From NCBI RefSeq assembly GCF_019048525.1, contig NZ_CP077369.1, forward strand, positions 2,232,001 to 2,296,000: 64,000 nt of DNA, given 5' to 3'. Below are positions 38,127-47,315 of the stretch, piece after piece. This DNA is from Acinetobacter lwoffii (GTDB taxonomy: Bacteria > Pseudomonadota > Gammaproteobacteria > Pseudomonadales > Moraxellaceae). Under the pieces are notes generated by a model. That model had not been told where the DNA came from. It did not search any database and was given only the letters and a program-made list of their open reading frames with translations. The position numbers and the translations under genes were made by a program. Position 1 is the first letter of the stretch, and every line of letters starts with the position of its first letter.

Positions 38127-38258
38127 TAAACAAGTGCCATATTTTGATTAAACTAAGCACCGAAGTCAAGTCTTGACATGCTTTGACAACATTTTAGATG
38201 CAGAAAAATTCTAAAGAAAACGTTAGATTAGTATTCCACCTAGGAGATCGTATAAAAA

Positions 38259-38924
38259 ATGACTAAATCACTGACTCATCCCATCGTGATAGGTGCCACC
38301 GGCTTGGTGGGAAAACAACTGATAAAACGTTTGCAAGCTGAGCCGACTTGCCAGCAGATTACTGCAGTGGTCAGAAAACATCAAAATGATCTGGATGCTT
38401 TGGATAAAGTTCAACAACTGGTACTGGAAGATTTCCTGATGTTGAATGATCAGGATGTCAGCAAGCATAGCCATGGTTTTAGCTGCCTGGGCAGCACCAT
38501 GAAAAAAGCCGGATCCAAACAGGCATTTTATAGTATTGACTATACCATAAATGCTCACTTTGCAGAGCTATTACAGCAAACCTCAGCCCATTATCTTTTG
38601 CTAAGCGCAATGGGTGCCGATTCCCAATCACATTTTTACTATAATCGGGTTAAAGGTGAACTGGAGGAATATGTACAAACATTGACTCTGGACAGAATCA
38701 GCCTGATCCGACCTTCATTGCTCATTGGTGAACGTCCGGAGCAGCGTTTTTTGGAAGATATCGCGCAGCAGGTTTACCACAAAGTATCGCGTTTTATTCC
38801 AGATAGTTTTGCCTATAAGCCAGTGACAGCCGATCAGGTGGCTCATACTATGGTCGAGGCCGCGCTGACTCAGACGGTAAAATTTGAAATTTATGATAAT
38901 TTACGCATACAAAAAATGAAATGA
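38259..38924 (+). CDS. NAD(P)-binding Rossmann-fold protein (HTATIP2-like)
   Basis: A 221-residue short-chain dehydrogenase-like protein of the atypical NAD(P)H-binding group. The nucleotide-binding motif is VIGATGLVGKQLIKRL near residue 10. YLLLSAMGADSQSHFYYNRVKGELEE holds a Ser...Tyr...Lys-like arrangement, and LIRPSLLIGERPE is a common feature of HTATIP2/YbjT-type oxidoreductases. Substrate unknown. It ends 12 bases before rraA and is probably co-transcribed with it. Confidence 0.82.
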   Translation: MTKSLTHPIVIGATGLVGKQLIKRLQAEPTCQQITAVVRKHQNDLDALDKVQQLVLEDFLMLNDQDVSKHSHGFSCLGSTMKKAGSKQAFYSIDYTINAHFAELLQQTSAHYLLLSAMGADSQSHFYYNRVKGELEEYVQTLTLDRISLIRPSLLIGERPEQRFLEDIAQQVYHKVSRFIPDSFAYKPVTADQVAHTMVEAALTQTVKFEIYDNLRIQKMK

Positions 38925-38936
38925 GGGGAAAACACC

Positions 38937-39446
38937 GTGTCTACAGCAGCATTTGTCACCTGTGACTTGTTAGATGATCATCCAGAATTAGAGCTTCAGG
39001 TAGTTACACCTTGCCTGGACGGTAAATTTTTCAAGAGTTATGGGGCGCGCAAAACCTTTGGCGGTCAGATTGTGACAGTAAAATGTTTTGAAGATAACTC
39101 ACGGGTGAAAGAGTTATTGGCCACAGATGGAACAGGCAAGGTCCTGGTGGTGGATGGTGGTGCCTCCATGCGCTGTGCCTTGATGGGTGACCTGATTGCC
39201 GAATCAGCGGTAAAAAATCACTGGAATGGCGTCATTATTTACGGTTGTGTCCGTGATGTGGATGCGATTGCTGAACTTGATCTGGGAGTGCATGCATTGG
39301 CGGCTATTCCACAGAAGAGCAACCGTAAAGGCGTGGGTGAGGTCGATATCGCTCTCTGTTTTGGTGGGGTCACATTTAACTCTGGCGATTATGTCTATGC
39401 GGACAATAATGGTATTGTGGTGTCCAAAATAGCCTTAGTGGCTTAA
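38937..39446 (+). CDS. rraA: RraA family protein (regulator of RNase E activity A)
   Basis: A 169-residue trimeric protein. In E. coli RraA binds and inhibits RNase E; close relatives are 4-hydroxy-4-methyl-2-oxoglutarate/oxaloacetate aldolases. The conserved glycine-arginine-aspartate region is LVVDGGASMRCALMGDLIAE and GVIIYGCVRDVDAIAELDLG. The gene starts with GTG at 38937, with GAGGGGAA upstream. Whether it acts on RNase E or as an aldolase cannot be settled from sequence. It lies 12 bases after the NAD(P)-binding gene and ahead of a terminator. Confidence 0.87.
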   Translation: MSTAAFVTCDLLDDHPELELQVVTPCLDGKFFKSYGARKTFGGQIVTVKCFEDNSRVKELLATDGTGKVLVVDGGASMRCALMGDLIAESAVKNHWNGVIIYGCVRDVDAIAELDLGVHALAAIPQKSNRKGVGEVDIALCFGGVTFNSGDYVYADNNGIVVSKIALVA

Positions 39447-39503
39447 TCGGCCAGAATCTGCATTTCTGCATGAAAGAATAACAACAAAACTGATCTATAC
39501 CCG

Positions 39504-39533
39504 AAAAGACAGAATGCTTACATTCTGTCTTTC
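39504..39533 (+). terminator. Terminator after rraA
   Basis: AAAGACAGAATG / CATTCTGTCTTT stem with a short loop, 57 bases beyond the rraA stop and before the next gene. Confidence 0.88.
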
Positions 39534-39564
39534 AGTTTAATAAAACAAAAAACAGGAAAATAGT

Positions 39565-40347
39565 ATGTTGGGTCATCAAATTAAAGTTGTACAAGCTTTG
39601 GCCTCTTCAATCGCTGAAGGTGGACGTGGGATGGTGGGTACACCGTTTCCAAATCAGCCTGAAAAAGCCTTGAAGCTCTATGAATACGAGGGTTCACCAT
39701 TTTGTCGTCGGGTGCGTGAAGTCATGACCTTGCTAAATCTGGATTATGAAGTTTATCCATGTCCACGAGGGGGTACTCATTTCCGTCCTGAGGTGCAGCA
39801 ATTGGGTGGAAAACTGCAATTTCCTTTTTTAGTTGATGAAAATACCGGTGATCGATTCTATGAGTCTCAGGATATTATCGATCATCTGTTCAAGCATTAT
39901 GGCAAAACCGGCAAAACTCCCAAGAAATATGCTCACTATCCTAAAATTCCAGTGGCTGCAATTGCGGGAACCGTCCTCAATGGTTTACGCGGCGGAATGG
40001 TGAATCCCAAGATTAAGGATCGGCCAACACCTGAACTGTTATTAGAATTATGGGGCTTTGAGGCCAGTCCTTATACCCGAATTGTACGCGCCGTTTTGAG
40101 TGAACTGGAAGTGCCGTTTGTTTTTCATAATGTCGCTAAAGAGCGCTGGCAAGATTATGGACCGGCCAAATTGCGTTTAAAACCGGGAAAATATGAACCA
40201 CTACCAGGCGGTAAGCGTGAACATTTGTTTGAAATGATGGGAAATAATATTCAGCTTCCCTATCTGGTCGATCCAAATACAGATACCAAAATGTTTGAAT
40301 CGGCTGAGATTGTGAAATATTTAAAACAGCAATACGGTACTGCTTAA
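39565..40347 (+). CDS. Protein with two tandem GST N-terminal (thioredoxin-like) domains
   Basis: A 260-residue protein with two thioredoxin-fold halves. The first (about 35-115) reads LKLYEYEGSPFCRRVREVM, with a glutaredoxin-like cysteine, then a PFLVDENTG cis-proline region and YESQDIIDHLF. The second (about 165-258) reads LELWGFEASPYTRIVRAVL, with threonine in the cysteine position, then PYLVDPNTDTKMFESAEIVK. No helical GST C-terminal domain is present. Proteins of this layout are usually called glutathione S-transferase N-terminal domain proteins; activity is not established. It is bounded by terminators, so it is monocistronic. Confidence 0.82.
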   Translation: MLGHQIKVVQALASSIAEGGRGMVGTPFPNQPEKALKLYEYEGSPFCRRVREVMTLLNLDYEVYPCPRGGTHFRPEVQQLGGKLQFPFLVDENTGDRFYESQDIIDHLFKHYGKTGKTPKKYAHYPKIPVAAIAGTVLNGLRGGMVNPKIKDRPTPELLLELWGFEASPYTRIVRAVLSELEVPFVFHNVAKERWQDYGPAKLRLKPGKYEPLPGGKREHLFEMMGNNIQLPYLVDPNTDTKMFESAEIVKYLKQQYGTA

Positions 40348-40391
40348 AGTAGACAGCTCGTATAACTTCAAAAGATTTTCTATCTTGAACT

Positions 40392-40419
40392 GCCATCTGC
40401 TAAACAGATGGCATTTTTT
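40392..40419 (+). terminator. Terminator after the tandem GST_N gene
   Basis: GCCATCTG / CAGATGGC stem with CTAAA loop, followed by A and six T residues. Confidence 0.9.
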
Positions 40420-40569
40420 ATGTCTATGATATGGAAAACGGGCGTAAGCGTTTCTCGCTGCTTAAAACTTCAGATAATAAAAAATAAATAAATCATGATT
40501 TTTAGTGTGATTTTGTTTATATTTTAATCTTAAAGGGGATATATAAAAATAAATATAAGGGGCGTGCTT

Positions 40570-41253
40570 ATGACAGCATCGGAGGCAGTCTTGCCAGTAC
40601 CAGTATTAATCGTTGAAGATGAATATGTCATCCAGCGCCGTTTAAAAATCATATTAAGCAATCTAGGTTATAACGAAGACGTTCTGCTATTTGCCAACAC
40701 GGTTAAAGAAGCATATTCCATAGTTCATCAACAGCCGATTGCACTGGCCTTAGTAGATTTGGGGTTACCAGATGGGAATGGGATTTCAATTATTGAAAAA
40801 ATCCGCGAACAGGACGCACAAGCGTTGATTCTGGTAGTGTCTGCCTGGAGTACCCAGGATAGTCTGTTTAGCGCAATTCAGGCCGGCGCAACCGGTTATG
40901 TGCTCAAAGAGCGGGATGATGTTGAAGTCGCTTTGGCTATTCGCAGTATTTTGCGTGGCGGTGCACCGATTGATCCCTTTGTTGCCCGTGAAATTTTAAA
41001 ACAGATTTCTATTCCTGCCATTTCATTAACAGTAGAGCAGAACAGGCCAGCTGCGGATCAGGAAACGCTCACACAGCGGGAGCAGGAAATCCTGTCCTTG
41101 GTTGCGCAAGGTCTGAGTAATCGTGAAATTGCCGAGCAGCTCTGTGTATCACGCTATACCGTCGAAAGTCATATCAAGCATATTTACCGCAAACTCTCGG
41201 TCAGTAAACGTACCAAGGCGGTCAGTACCGCACGGCATCTGGGAATTCTGTAA
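40570..41253 (+). CDS. LuxR/NarL-family response regulator
   Basis: Two-component transcription factor (227 aa from the ATG at 40570, which has AAGGGG upstream). Receiver domain: acidic residues at 16-18 (VEDEY), phospho-acceptor aspartate at 63 (LALVDLGLPDG), serine at 91 and lysine at 113 (YVLKERDD). The C-terminal LuxR helix-turn-helix runs from LTQREQEILSLVAQGLSNRE to SHIKHIYRKL. The stop and the kinase start overlap as TAATG, so the pair is translationally coupled. The target genes are unknown. Confidence 0.92.
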   Translation: MTASEAVLPVPVLIVEDEYVIQRRLKIILSNLGYNEDVLLFANTVKEAYSIVHQQPIALALVDLGLPDGNGISIIEKIREQDAQALILVVSAWSTQDSLFSAIQAGATGYVLKERDDVEVALAIRSILRGGAPIDPFVAREILKQISIPAISLTVEQNRPAADQETLTQREQEILSLVAQGLSNREIAEQLCVSRYTVESHIKHIYRKLSVSKRTKAVSTARHLGIL

Positions 41254-43175
41254 TGTCATCTGCCTGTTCCAGAAGCAGCAAACGGCAGCGACTGAAATGG
41301 ATCGGTGTTTTTGTCCTGTGCAGCTGGCTTTGCTTGTTCTGTAGTATCAGTCAGGCACAAAACCATTTTCAGATTAATGATCTTTGTCAGGTGAAGATCG
41401 AATATATTCAGAAGGTTCAGGCTCAGGGTCCTACCGAGATGCCGACATCAGGCTGGCAAAGCGTACGTTTGCCGGATAACTGGCAGAATAACTGGAAGAA
41501 TTATCATGGGGGTGCCTGGTACAAGATTGTCTGGCGTTGGTCATGTCAGGACAACATCCGCCTTGCAGAACCGGTTGCCTTTTCTATTGATTATATTAAT
41601 TCGGCAGGTGCCGTGTTCCTGAATGGTGACTTGCTTTGGTCTGACCGGAACTTGCAAGAGCCCTTGTCGAAAAGCTGGAATATGCCGCGTTACTGGGTTT
41701 TCCCGATTAGCGGTTTGCGTAAAGACAGTAATGAAATCCTGATTTATGTAAATGGCTACAGTTTCCAAAGCGCGGGCCTGGGCAACATTCAATTTAATAA
41801 TGTGCTGGTGAATAGCCAGCAGTATCTAGGCAAAATCTGGGATCGCCGTACTGTATTCCAGATTAATATGATTTTCTCTGCCACGATTGGGCTGATCTGT
41901 TTCATTATCTGGTTATTCCGGCGTTCAGAAACCACTTTTGGCTGGCTGGCACTCAGTTCACTGTTGTGGATTCTGTTTATTTCCAATGTCTTGACTACAG
42001 AAAATTTTCCATTTCGCTCCACGATTTCGGCAGCTAAAGCCAATATGCTTTTTTTTATTGCTTATATCCATTGTTTCTGTCTGTATCTGATCCGCTTTGT
42101 AAAACAGAAATTTAAGCAGTTGGAGCGAGGATTTATTCTGGTCAGCGTTCTGTCCAGCCTACTGGTGATGATCAGTCCCTTGAATTATCTGGAGCATGTG
42201 CTAGGTGGAGTGTTTATCTTCTATGTATTGTTCTTTGTTAGTTGTACTGTGTATATCAGCTATCAGGCCATCAGAACCCGAAATGGAGAATATCTCTTCC
42301 TGACCTTGTGTCTCTGGGGGATTCTGCTGTGTGTAATCATTGACCTGATCATGTTGAACCAAACCAAGGTCAATGAGTTTTCACCTTTATCTCCCTATAC
42401 CTCACCAATTATTACCTTGTTTGTCGTGCTGATTATGGGCACACGCCTGAATCGTAATGTCAGGAAAATCGAAAAATTTAATACCCAGTTAGAACGTAAA
42501 GTCCAGCAGGTCAGTGCTGACCTGAATAAAAGCCTGAGCGATAAACATCAATTGGAGCTGACGAATGTTCGTCTGCAAGAGCGGATTAATCTGTCACATG
42601 AACTGCATGACGGGTTGGGAGGGTCTATTGTCCGTTCCATGATTCTGGTGGATCAAAGTAGCGAAACAGTTTCTAAACAGCAGTTTCTTTCCATGCTGAA
42701 ACTGCTCAGAGATGATCTCAGACAAATCATTGACAGTGGTTCATCTATTGAAAATAAAGTCCCACAAACGCCGGTACTCTGGATCGCACCGGTACGTTAT
42801 CGTTTTACCCAGCTGATGGAAGAAATGGGGATTGTAGTTGAATGGTCATTTCCAAAAGTCTGGCAGCGTGAACCGACGGCATTACAGTGTTTGACCTTGA
42901 TCCGAGTAGTCGAAGAAAGTCTGACCAATATCATTAAGCATAGTCAGGCCAGTCAGGTAAAAGTCAGTCTGGAATATTCCCAGCCACATCAGCTTACTTT
43001 AAGCATTCAGGATAATGGCATCGGTTTCGATGCTGACATGGTGCAAAAAAATGGTCTGAGTATTGGAATGCGCAGCATGAAAATGCGGGTTGAGCGCATG
43101 GGAGGATTGTTCCAGATTGAATCTGAACAAGGAGATACGCTGATTCGTGTTGTATTAGAGCTGTATCAGCCTTAA
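41253..43175 (+). CDS. NarX-type sensor histidine kinase with periplasmic jelly-roll-like domain and seven membrane segments
   Basis: A 640-residue membrane kinase. After an N-terminal signal/anchor (about 16-34), a periplasmic domain of about 160 residues contains WQSVRLPDNW, GGAWYKIVW and YINSAGAVFLNGDLLW, features like the galactose-binding jelly-roll of glycosidases and 7TMR-DISM receptors. Seven hydrophobic segments follow (about 203-402), then a coiled coil and the HisKA_3 H-box SHELHDGLGGSIVRSMIL near 450. The ATPase domain has EESLTNIIKHSQAS and IQDNGIGFDAD. It pairs with the response regulator upstream. The ligand is unknown; a carbohydrate or cell-wall fragment is possible from the fold only. 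Confidence 0.88.
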   Translation: MSSACSRSSKRQRLKWIGVFVLCSWLCLFCSISQAQNHFQINDLCQVKIEYIQKVQAQGPTEMPTSGWQSVRLPDNWQNNWKNYHGGAWYKIVWRWSCQDNIRLAEPVAFSIDYINSAGAVFLNGDLLWSDRNLQEPLSKSWNMPRYWVFPISGLRKDSNEILIYVNGYSFQSAGLGNIQFNNVLVNSQQYLGKIWDRRTVFQINMIFSATIGLICFIIWLFRRSETTFGWLALSSLLWILFISNVLTTENFPFRSTISAAKANMLFFIAYIHCFCLYLIRFVKQKFKQLERGFILVSVLSSLLVMISPLNYLEHVLGGVFIFYVLFFVSCTVYISYQAIRTRNGEYLFLTLCLWGILLCVIIDLIMLNQTKVNEFSPLSPYTSPIITLFVVLIMGTRLNRNVRKIEKFNTQLERKVQQVSADLNKSLSDKHQLELTNVRLQERINLSHELHDGLGGSIVRSMILVDQSSETVSKQQFLSMLKLLRDDLRQIIDSGSSIENKVPQTPVLWIAPVRYRFTQLMEEMGIVVEWSFPKVWQREPTALQCLTLIRVVEESLTNIIKHSQASQVKVSLEYSQPHQLTLSIQDNGIGFDADMVQKNGLSIGMRSMKMRVERMGGLFQIESEQGDTLIRVVLELYQP

Positions 43176-43202
43176 TTAGTTAGAATTCTAGACTCTAAAA
43201 AT

Positions 43203-43233
43203 AAAAAAGAGGATCATGTGATCCTCTTAAAAT
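43203..43233. terminator. Bidirectional terminator between the sensor kinase and roxA
   Basis: AAGAGGATCA / TGATCCTCTT, a 10-bp perfect palindrome with AT-rich flanks between convergent genes. Confidence 0.85.
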
Positions 43234-43260
43234 TATTGCCTAAATAGAACCGTGGAAAGA

Positions 43261-44430
43261 TTACTCGTCTTCTGGCGGTGGAACCAGCATCAACACGGCT
43301 TCATTTAATAATGCAGCAACATCTTCCAGAATTTCTTCATCAGCGAAGTCTTCACCGAATAACAGCGCTTCACCATCTGCAAGCTGTTTGAGTTTTGCGG
43401 TAAATGTCTCAGAGATGCACACACCCTCACCATTTGCCCAGAACAGAACGTCGCCGTCCGTTTCAGTATAAAGCAGGCGTGACGCAGGTTCGAGCATCAG
43501 GCTATAGCCCTGATCGAGTGCTTCTTCCAGATCACCTGTACCGATTTCTTCTGCTTCAGGCAGGTTTTCAGGATATTTAGGTTCGGACATCAAGCTCATG
43601 ATGGCATCTTCGAGAACATTGGAATTATGCAGTTGCTGCATGATGTGTTCTTTCAGATATTCCAGCTCATTGCTGCTCACTTCACCGATAGCACCGACTT
43701 GATCACGGATGATATCCAGCAATGGGTTACGCAGCGTTTCATTTTCAGAGAATTTATCCCCGACACGATCCATCATGTCACTGATATTTGGCATGCGGAA
43801 ACCGAATGAATAAGTCAGGCAGTCATCTTCAGCCACGCCGTAATGAGCCAGACCAGGCGGCACATAGAGCAAGTCGCCAGGTGCCAGCACTTCATCAAAG
43901 TTCACTTCTATTTCAGGCAATAATTTAAGCGGTTGACCCGGAACAAATGGAGTTTCGGTATCACACATTTGCCCAAGCTGCCAGCGACGATGGCCATAGC
44001 CTTGTACCAGAAACACATCATAGAAATCGAAATGCTTGCCGACTGAACCGCCTTGCGGTGCATAAGACACCATGATGTCATCGCGACGCCATTGTGGAAT
44101 AAATGGGAATTTTTTCCAAAGTGCCGACAGGTCAAATGAATAGTGATCTACAGCCTGAACCAAAAGCGTCCAGAGCTTGGGCATTTTCTGGAAATCTGCT
44201 TTGAGCAAAGGTGAAGATTTCACGCTCCATTGATTCGGATCACGATCTTTCTGCTTGATGAGACGGGCAGTGACATGTTCTTCAAGCGCAAGTTCCATCA
44301 CATCATTGGGTTCAAGCAAACTGGCGATTTCAGGCATTGCATTACGCACCAGTAAAGGTTTCTTTTGCCAGTATTCGCTAAGGAATTGTTCAGCGGTAAT
44401 ACCGCCTAGTACGTCTAAAGGTTGAGACAT
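43261..44430 (-). CDS. roxA: Ribosomal protein uL16 arginine hydroxylase (RoxA/YcfD, JmjC-type cupin)
   Basis: 2-oxoglutarate/Fe(II)-dependent oxygenase that hydroxylates an arginine of ribosomal protein L16 in E. coli (389 aa). The double-stranded beta-helix carries the iron triad: HFD in VGKHFDFYDVFLVQGYGHRRW, and the distal histidine in VPPGLAHYGVAEDD. FWQKKPLL-like residues appear as YWQKKPLLVRNA near the N-terminus. A helical C-terminal region of about 150 residues mediates dimerisation in the family. It is third in a minus-strand unit after DUF2237 and maf. Confidence 0.9.
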   Translation of the reverse strand: MSQPLDVLGGITAEQFLSEYWQKKPLLVRNAMPEIASLLEPNDVMELALEEHVTARLIKQKDRDPNQWSVKSSPLLKADFQKMPKLWTLLVQAVDHYSFDLSALWKKFPFIPQWRRDDIMVSYAPQGGSVGKHFDFYDVFLVQGYGHRRWQLGQMCDTETPFVPGQPLKLLPEIEVNFDEVLAPGDLLYVPPGLAHYGVAEDDCLTYSFGFRMPNISDMMDRVGDKFSENETLRNPLLDIIRDQVGAIGEVSSNELEYLKEHIMQQLHNSNVLEDAIMSLMSEPKYPENLPEAEEIGTGDLEEALDQGYSLMLEPASRLLYTETDGDVLFWANGEGVCISETFTAKLKQLADGEALLFGEDFADEEILEDVAALLNEAVLMLVPPPEDE

Positions 44431-44459
44431 AGAGTAAAGCCTGAATTTAAAGGGAGAGA

Positions 44460-45053
44460 TTAAGGAACCAAAATTTTTAATTCACGAAGAATATGACAGA
44501 GCTTGATCATTGGCATGCCCATCAGCGTGGTCTGATCTTGTCCGTTCATTTCTTCAAACAAGCTGATACCGAGGCTTTCACATTTGAAACTGCCTGCACA
44601 ATGCAAAGGTTGTTCAATTTCGACATAACGCTCGATTTCGACCTGAGACAGTTTGCGGAACTTGACTTTATAGTGTTCAACCAGACTTTGTTCAAAACCG
44701 GTCGATAGCTGCTGCACACTGAGCGCAGTACTAAAATAGACAATCTTGTCCGAGTTGGCTTGTAGCTGGCGAATGGCCTTTTCAGTCGTTAACGGTTTAC
44801 CAATAAAAATATCCGGCGCACCTTCACGCCATGCCACCTGATCTGAGCCGATCACAATCGCTTCTGGATTTTGTTCAGCAATATATCTGGCTTTCTCAAA
44901 AGCCAGTCGTTGTGCCAGATCATCTGCGTGATTTTCCCCGCGAGGAGATTCATCAATATCCGGTACCATGGAAATATAATTAATATGCAGACGATCCATC
45001 AGCGCTTTGCGGGTTTGACTGGACGATGCCAAGATAATCTGTGCAGAATTCAT
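44460..45053 (-). CDS. Maf-family nucleotide pyrophosphatase (YceF-like)
   Basis: Septum-formation-protein homologue that hydrolyses non-canonical nucleoside triphosphates (197 aa). Motifs are IILASSSQTRKALMDRLHI, VPDIDESPRG, VIGSDQVAWREG and the late CAGSFKCESLGISLFE. The SDQVA and cysteine-containing CAGSFK forms match the YceF subgroup (m7GTP pyrophosphatase) better than YhdE. Its start overlaps the stop of the DUF2237 gene by one base. The roxA gene follows 29 bases later. Confidence 0.9.
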   Translation of the reverse strand: MNSAQIILASSSQTRKALMDRLHINYISMVPDIDESPRGENHADDLAQRLAFEKARYIAEQNPEAIVIGSDQVAWREGAPDIFIGKPLTTEKAIRQLQANSDKIVYFSTALSVQQLSTGFEQSLVEHYKVKFRKLSQVEIERYVEIEQPLHCAGSFKCESLGISLFEEMNGQDQTTLMGMPMIKLCHILRELKILVP

Positions 45054-45436
45054 TAGACAGCATATTCCTCAAGAATATTTAACGGTACATACGCCAGAAC
45101 AGCTTTGTGACAGGCTTGTAGCTTGATCGGTGGAGCTTGACCCGCTTCATAGGCTTCGACCCAGCGCGTTACGCAGATACACCAGAAATCGCCAGGTTGC
45201 AGGCCAGGGAAATCCAGTTCGGGCAAAGGCGTAATAAGGTCATTACCGACTTTTTGAGAAAAATTCAGAAATTCTGAGGTCATTTGCGCGCAAACCGTAT
45301 GCTGGCCCAGATCGGTGGTCGCAGTATGGCAAAAGCCATTGCGGAAATATCCGGTAATCGGATCGAAGCAACAGCTGGACAAAGGCTCACCTAACACGTT
45401 CAAACGGTTAAGATTTGGATCAGGATGTATCGACAT
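45053..45436 (-). CDS. DUF2237 family protein
   Basis: A cytosolic protein of about 127 aa with the conserved DUF2237 pattern: LNVLGEPLSSCCFDPITGYF, then GFCHTATTDLGQHTVCAQMT, and FPGLQPGDFWCICVTRWVEA. Conserved cysteines and a histidine suggest a metal- or cofactor-binding site, but the function is unknown. The start at 45436 (MSIHPDPNL) fits the family length; an in-frame ATG at 45487 would add 17 residues. First gene of the DUF2237-maf-roxA unit. Confidence 0.87.
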   Translation of the reverse strand: MSIHPDPNLNRLNVLGEPLSSCCFDPITGYFRNGFCHTATTDLGQHTVCAQMTSEFLNFSQKVGNDLITPLPELDFPGLQPGDFWCICVTRWVEAYEAGQAPPIKLQACHKAVLAYVPLNILEEYAV

Positions 45437-45575
45437 AGGGACTGAATCTAAAAGAGGCTTTTTTCTATCATAACAAAACTTTGGCATTCATAATGTTTTC
45501 TGCAAAAGATGCTAACCTTTTTCTGCATAATCATTTAAAATCGCCTGGTTTTAATATCTATAAAGTGAGCTCTAC

Positions 45576-46763
45576 ATGAACTTTCAGCGTATGACTGACC
45601 TCGATTTAGCAGGTAAACGTGTTCTGATCCGTGAAGATTTAAACGTTCCTGTTAAAAATGGTGTGATCACCAGCGATGCGCGTCTTCGTGCAGCATTGCC
45701 AACGATTAAAGCAGCACTAGAAAAAGGCGCTGCAGTCATGGTGTATTCTCATCTGGGTCGTCCGGTTGAAGGTGAGCCTAAAGCTGAACAGTCACTTGCT
45801 CCTGTAGCGGCTTACTTGACTGAAGCTTTGGGCCAAGAAGTGAAACTGTTTACTGACTATTTAGATGGCGTTGATGTTCAGCCAGGTCAGGTAGTTCTAC
45901 TGGAAAATTGCCGTTTTAACGTCGGCGAGAAGAAAAACAATCCTGAACTTGCAGCAAAATATGCAGCATTGTGTGATGTATTCGTGATGGATGCCTTTGG
46001 TACAGCACACCGTGCAGAAGCATCTACTGAAGGCGTAGCGCGTCTGGCTAAAGTTGCAGCTGCAGGTCCTTTACTGGCAGCTGAACTTGATGCGCTTGGT
46101 CGTGCACTGCAAACCCCTGAAAAGCCAATGGTGGCGATTGTTGCAGGTTCTAAAGTCTCTACCAAGCTAGATGTTTTAACCTCACTTTCTGATATCTGTG
46201 ATCAATTGATCGTTGGTGGCGGTATTGCCAACACTTTCCTTGCTGCGGCAGGCTATAACGTGGGCAAATCACTGTGTGAAAAGGATCTAATCGATACAGC
46301 AAAAGCCATTGCTGCAAAAGTATCAGTTCCACTTCCAACTGACGTAGTCGTTACAGATGCCTCTGAAATTAACTTTGAAGATTTCTTGGGTTCATTGGCT
46401 GCTGCGAAAGCGACGGTGAAAAACGTTGCAGATGTTGCTGATAACGACATGATTCTGGATGTAGGCCCGGAAACTGCGAAAGCATTTGCAGAAATCCTGA
46501 AAACCTCTAAAACCATTCTTTGGAATGGCCCAGTCGGCGTATTTGAAGTAGATCAATTCGGTGAAGGTACTAAAACTTTATCTTTAGCGATTGCTGAATC
46601 TGAAGGTTTTTCGATTGCGGGCGGTGGGGATACACTTGCTGCGATTGATAAATATGAAGTGGCTGACAAAATTGGTTATATCTCGACGGGTGGCGGTGCA
46701 TTCCTTGAATTCGTTGAAGGTAAAACCCTTCCTGCTGTTGCAGTACTTCTAGAACGTGCTTAA
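45576..46763 (+). CDS. pgk: Phosphoglycerate kinase
   Basis: Glycolytic/gluconeogenic enzyme transferring phosphate between 1,3-bisphosphoglycerate and ADP (395 aa, usual length). Motifs are [30 protein letters not shown], the substrate-binding [30 protein letters not shown] and the C-terminal [12 protein letters not shown] with [14 protein letters not shown]. Upstream of a small lipoprotein gene and fba, with which it forms a loose glycolytic cluster separated by terminators. Confidence 0.98.
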   Translation: MNFQRMTDLDLAGKRVLIREDLNVPVKNGVITSDARLRAALPTIKAALEKGAAVMVYSHLGRPVEGEPKAEQSLAPVAAYLTEALGQEVKLFTDYLDGVDVQPGQVVLLENCRFNVGEKKNNPELAAKYAALCDVFVMDAFGTAHRAEASTEGVARLAKVAAAGPLLAAELDALGRALQTPEKPMVAIVAGSKVSTKLDVLTSLSDICDQLIVGGGIANTFLAAAGYNVGKSLCEKDLIDTAKAIAAKVSVPLPTDVVVTDASEINFEDFLGSLAAAKATVKNVADVADNDMILDVGPETAKAFAEILKTSKTILWNGPVGVFEVDQFGEGTKTLSLAIAESEGFSIAGGGDTLAAIDKYEVADKIGYISTGGGAFLEFVEGKTLPAVAVLLERA

Positions 46764-46779
46764 TTGTATGTCCTAAGCT

Positions 46780-46808
46780 AAAAAGCTGGCCCAGTGCCAG
46801 CTTTTTTT
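46780..46808 (+). terminator. Terminator after pgk
   Basis: AAAAAGCTGGC / GCCAGCTTTTT stem with CCAGT loop, 17 bases after the stop. Confidence 0.92.
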
Positions 46809-46917
46809 ATGTCATTTTTTTGACAGTGAAAATTTACCCTTCATGGCTTCGTCATTAAAATGCAATAAATCTGTCATAAGATGCAGTCATTAAATCACCA
46901 AATGACGAGAATACGTG

Positions 46918-47196
46918 ATGAAGAAACAGTTAACTATTGCAGTATTATTAGCAGCATCTCTGGCATTGACTGCGTGTGCAAAACAGGAAAGTGCACCAGA
47001 AGCTGAAGCAGAAAGCTCGGCAGCCGTGGCAGATCAGGCTGTAACTCCAGAACAGCAAGCTGCCATTGATGCCATTGACCAGCCAATTTTAGATGAAAAA
47101 AATACCGATATTCCAGCTGAAGTTGCCAATGCGCCAGCCGACGAAGCGACTGCAGACGAGTCAGTTGCTGCGACTTCAGAGCCTGTAGCACCTTAA
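46918..47196 (+). CDS. Small acidic lipoprotein, unknown function
   Basis: A 92-residue protein with a clear lipoprotein signal: MKKQLTIAVLLAASLALTAC, lipidated cysteine at residue 20. The mature part is highly acidic and rich in Ala, Glu and Pro (EAEAESSAAV, DAIDQPILDEKN), with no predicted fold and probably disordered. An in-frame GTG three bases earlier is the alternative start. It is inserted between pgk and fba with its own terminator. No family recognised. Confidence 0.8.
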   Translation: MKKQLTIAVLLAASLALTACAKQESAPEAEAESSAAVADQAVTPEQQAAIDAIDQPILDEKNTDIPAEVANAPADEATADESVAATSEPVAP

Positions 47197-47213
47197 TCCG
47201 GTTAATGTGACAC

Positions 47214-47243
47214 AAAATCCCTGCAAATGCAGGGATTTTTTTT
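47214..47243 (+). terminator. Terminator after the acidic lipoprotein gene
   Basis: AAAATCCCTGC / GCAGGGATTTT stem with AAAT loop and eight T residues. Confidence 0.92.
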
Positions 47244-47315
47244 AAATAGTGTTATTTGTTGCTGAATTGAAACCTTTGAACATGTAGAATATGTGGCATT
47301 CACTGGGAGGATATT

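Noticed and set aside
38937..39446. Alternative identity of rraA as a 4-hydroxy-4-methyl-2-oxoglutarate aldolase
   Set aside because: Cannot be excluded by sequence, but no protocatechuate or gallate pathway genes are nearby, so RraA is kept as the working name.
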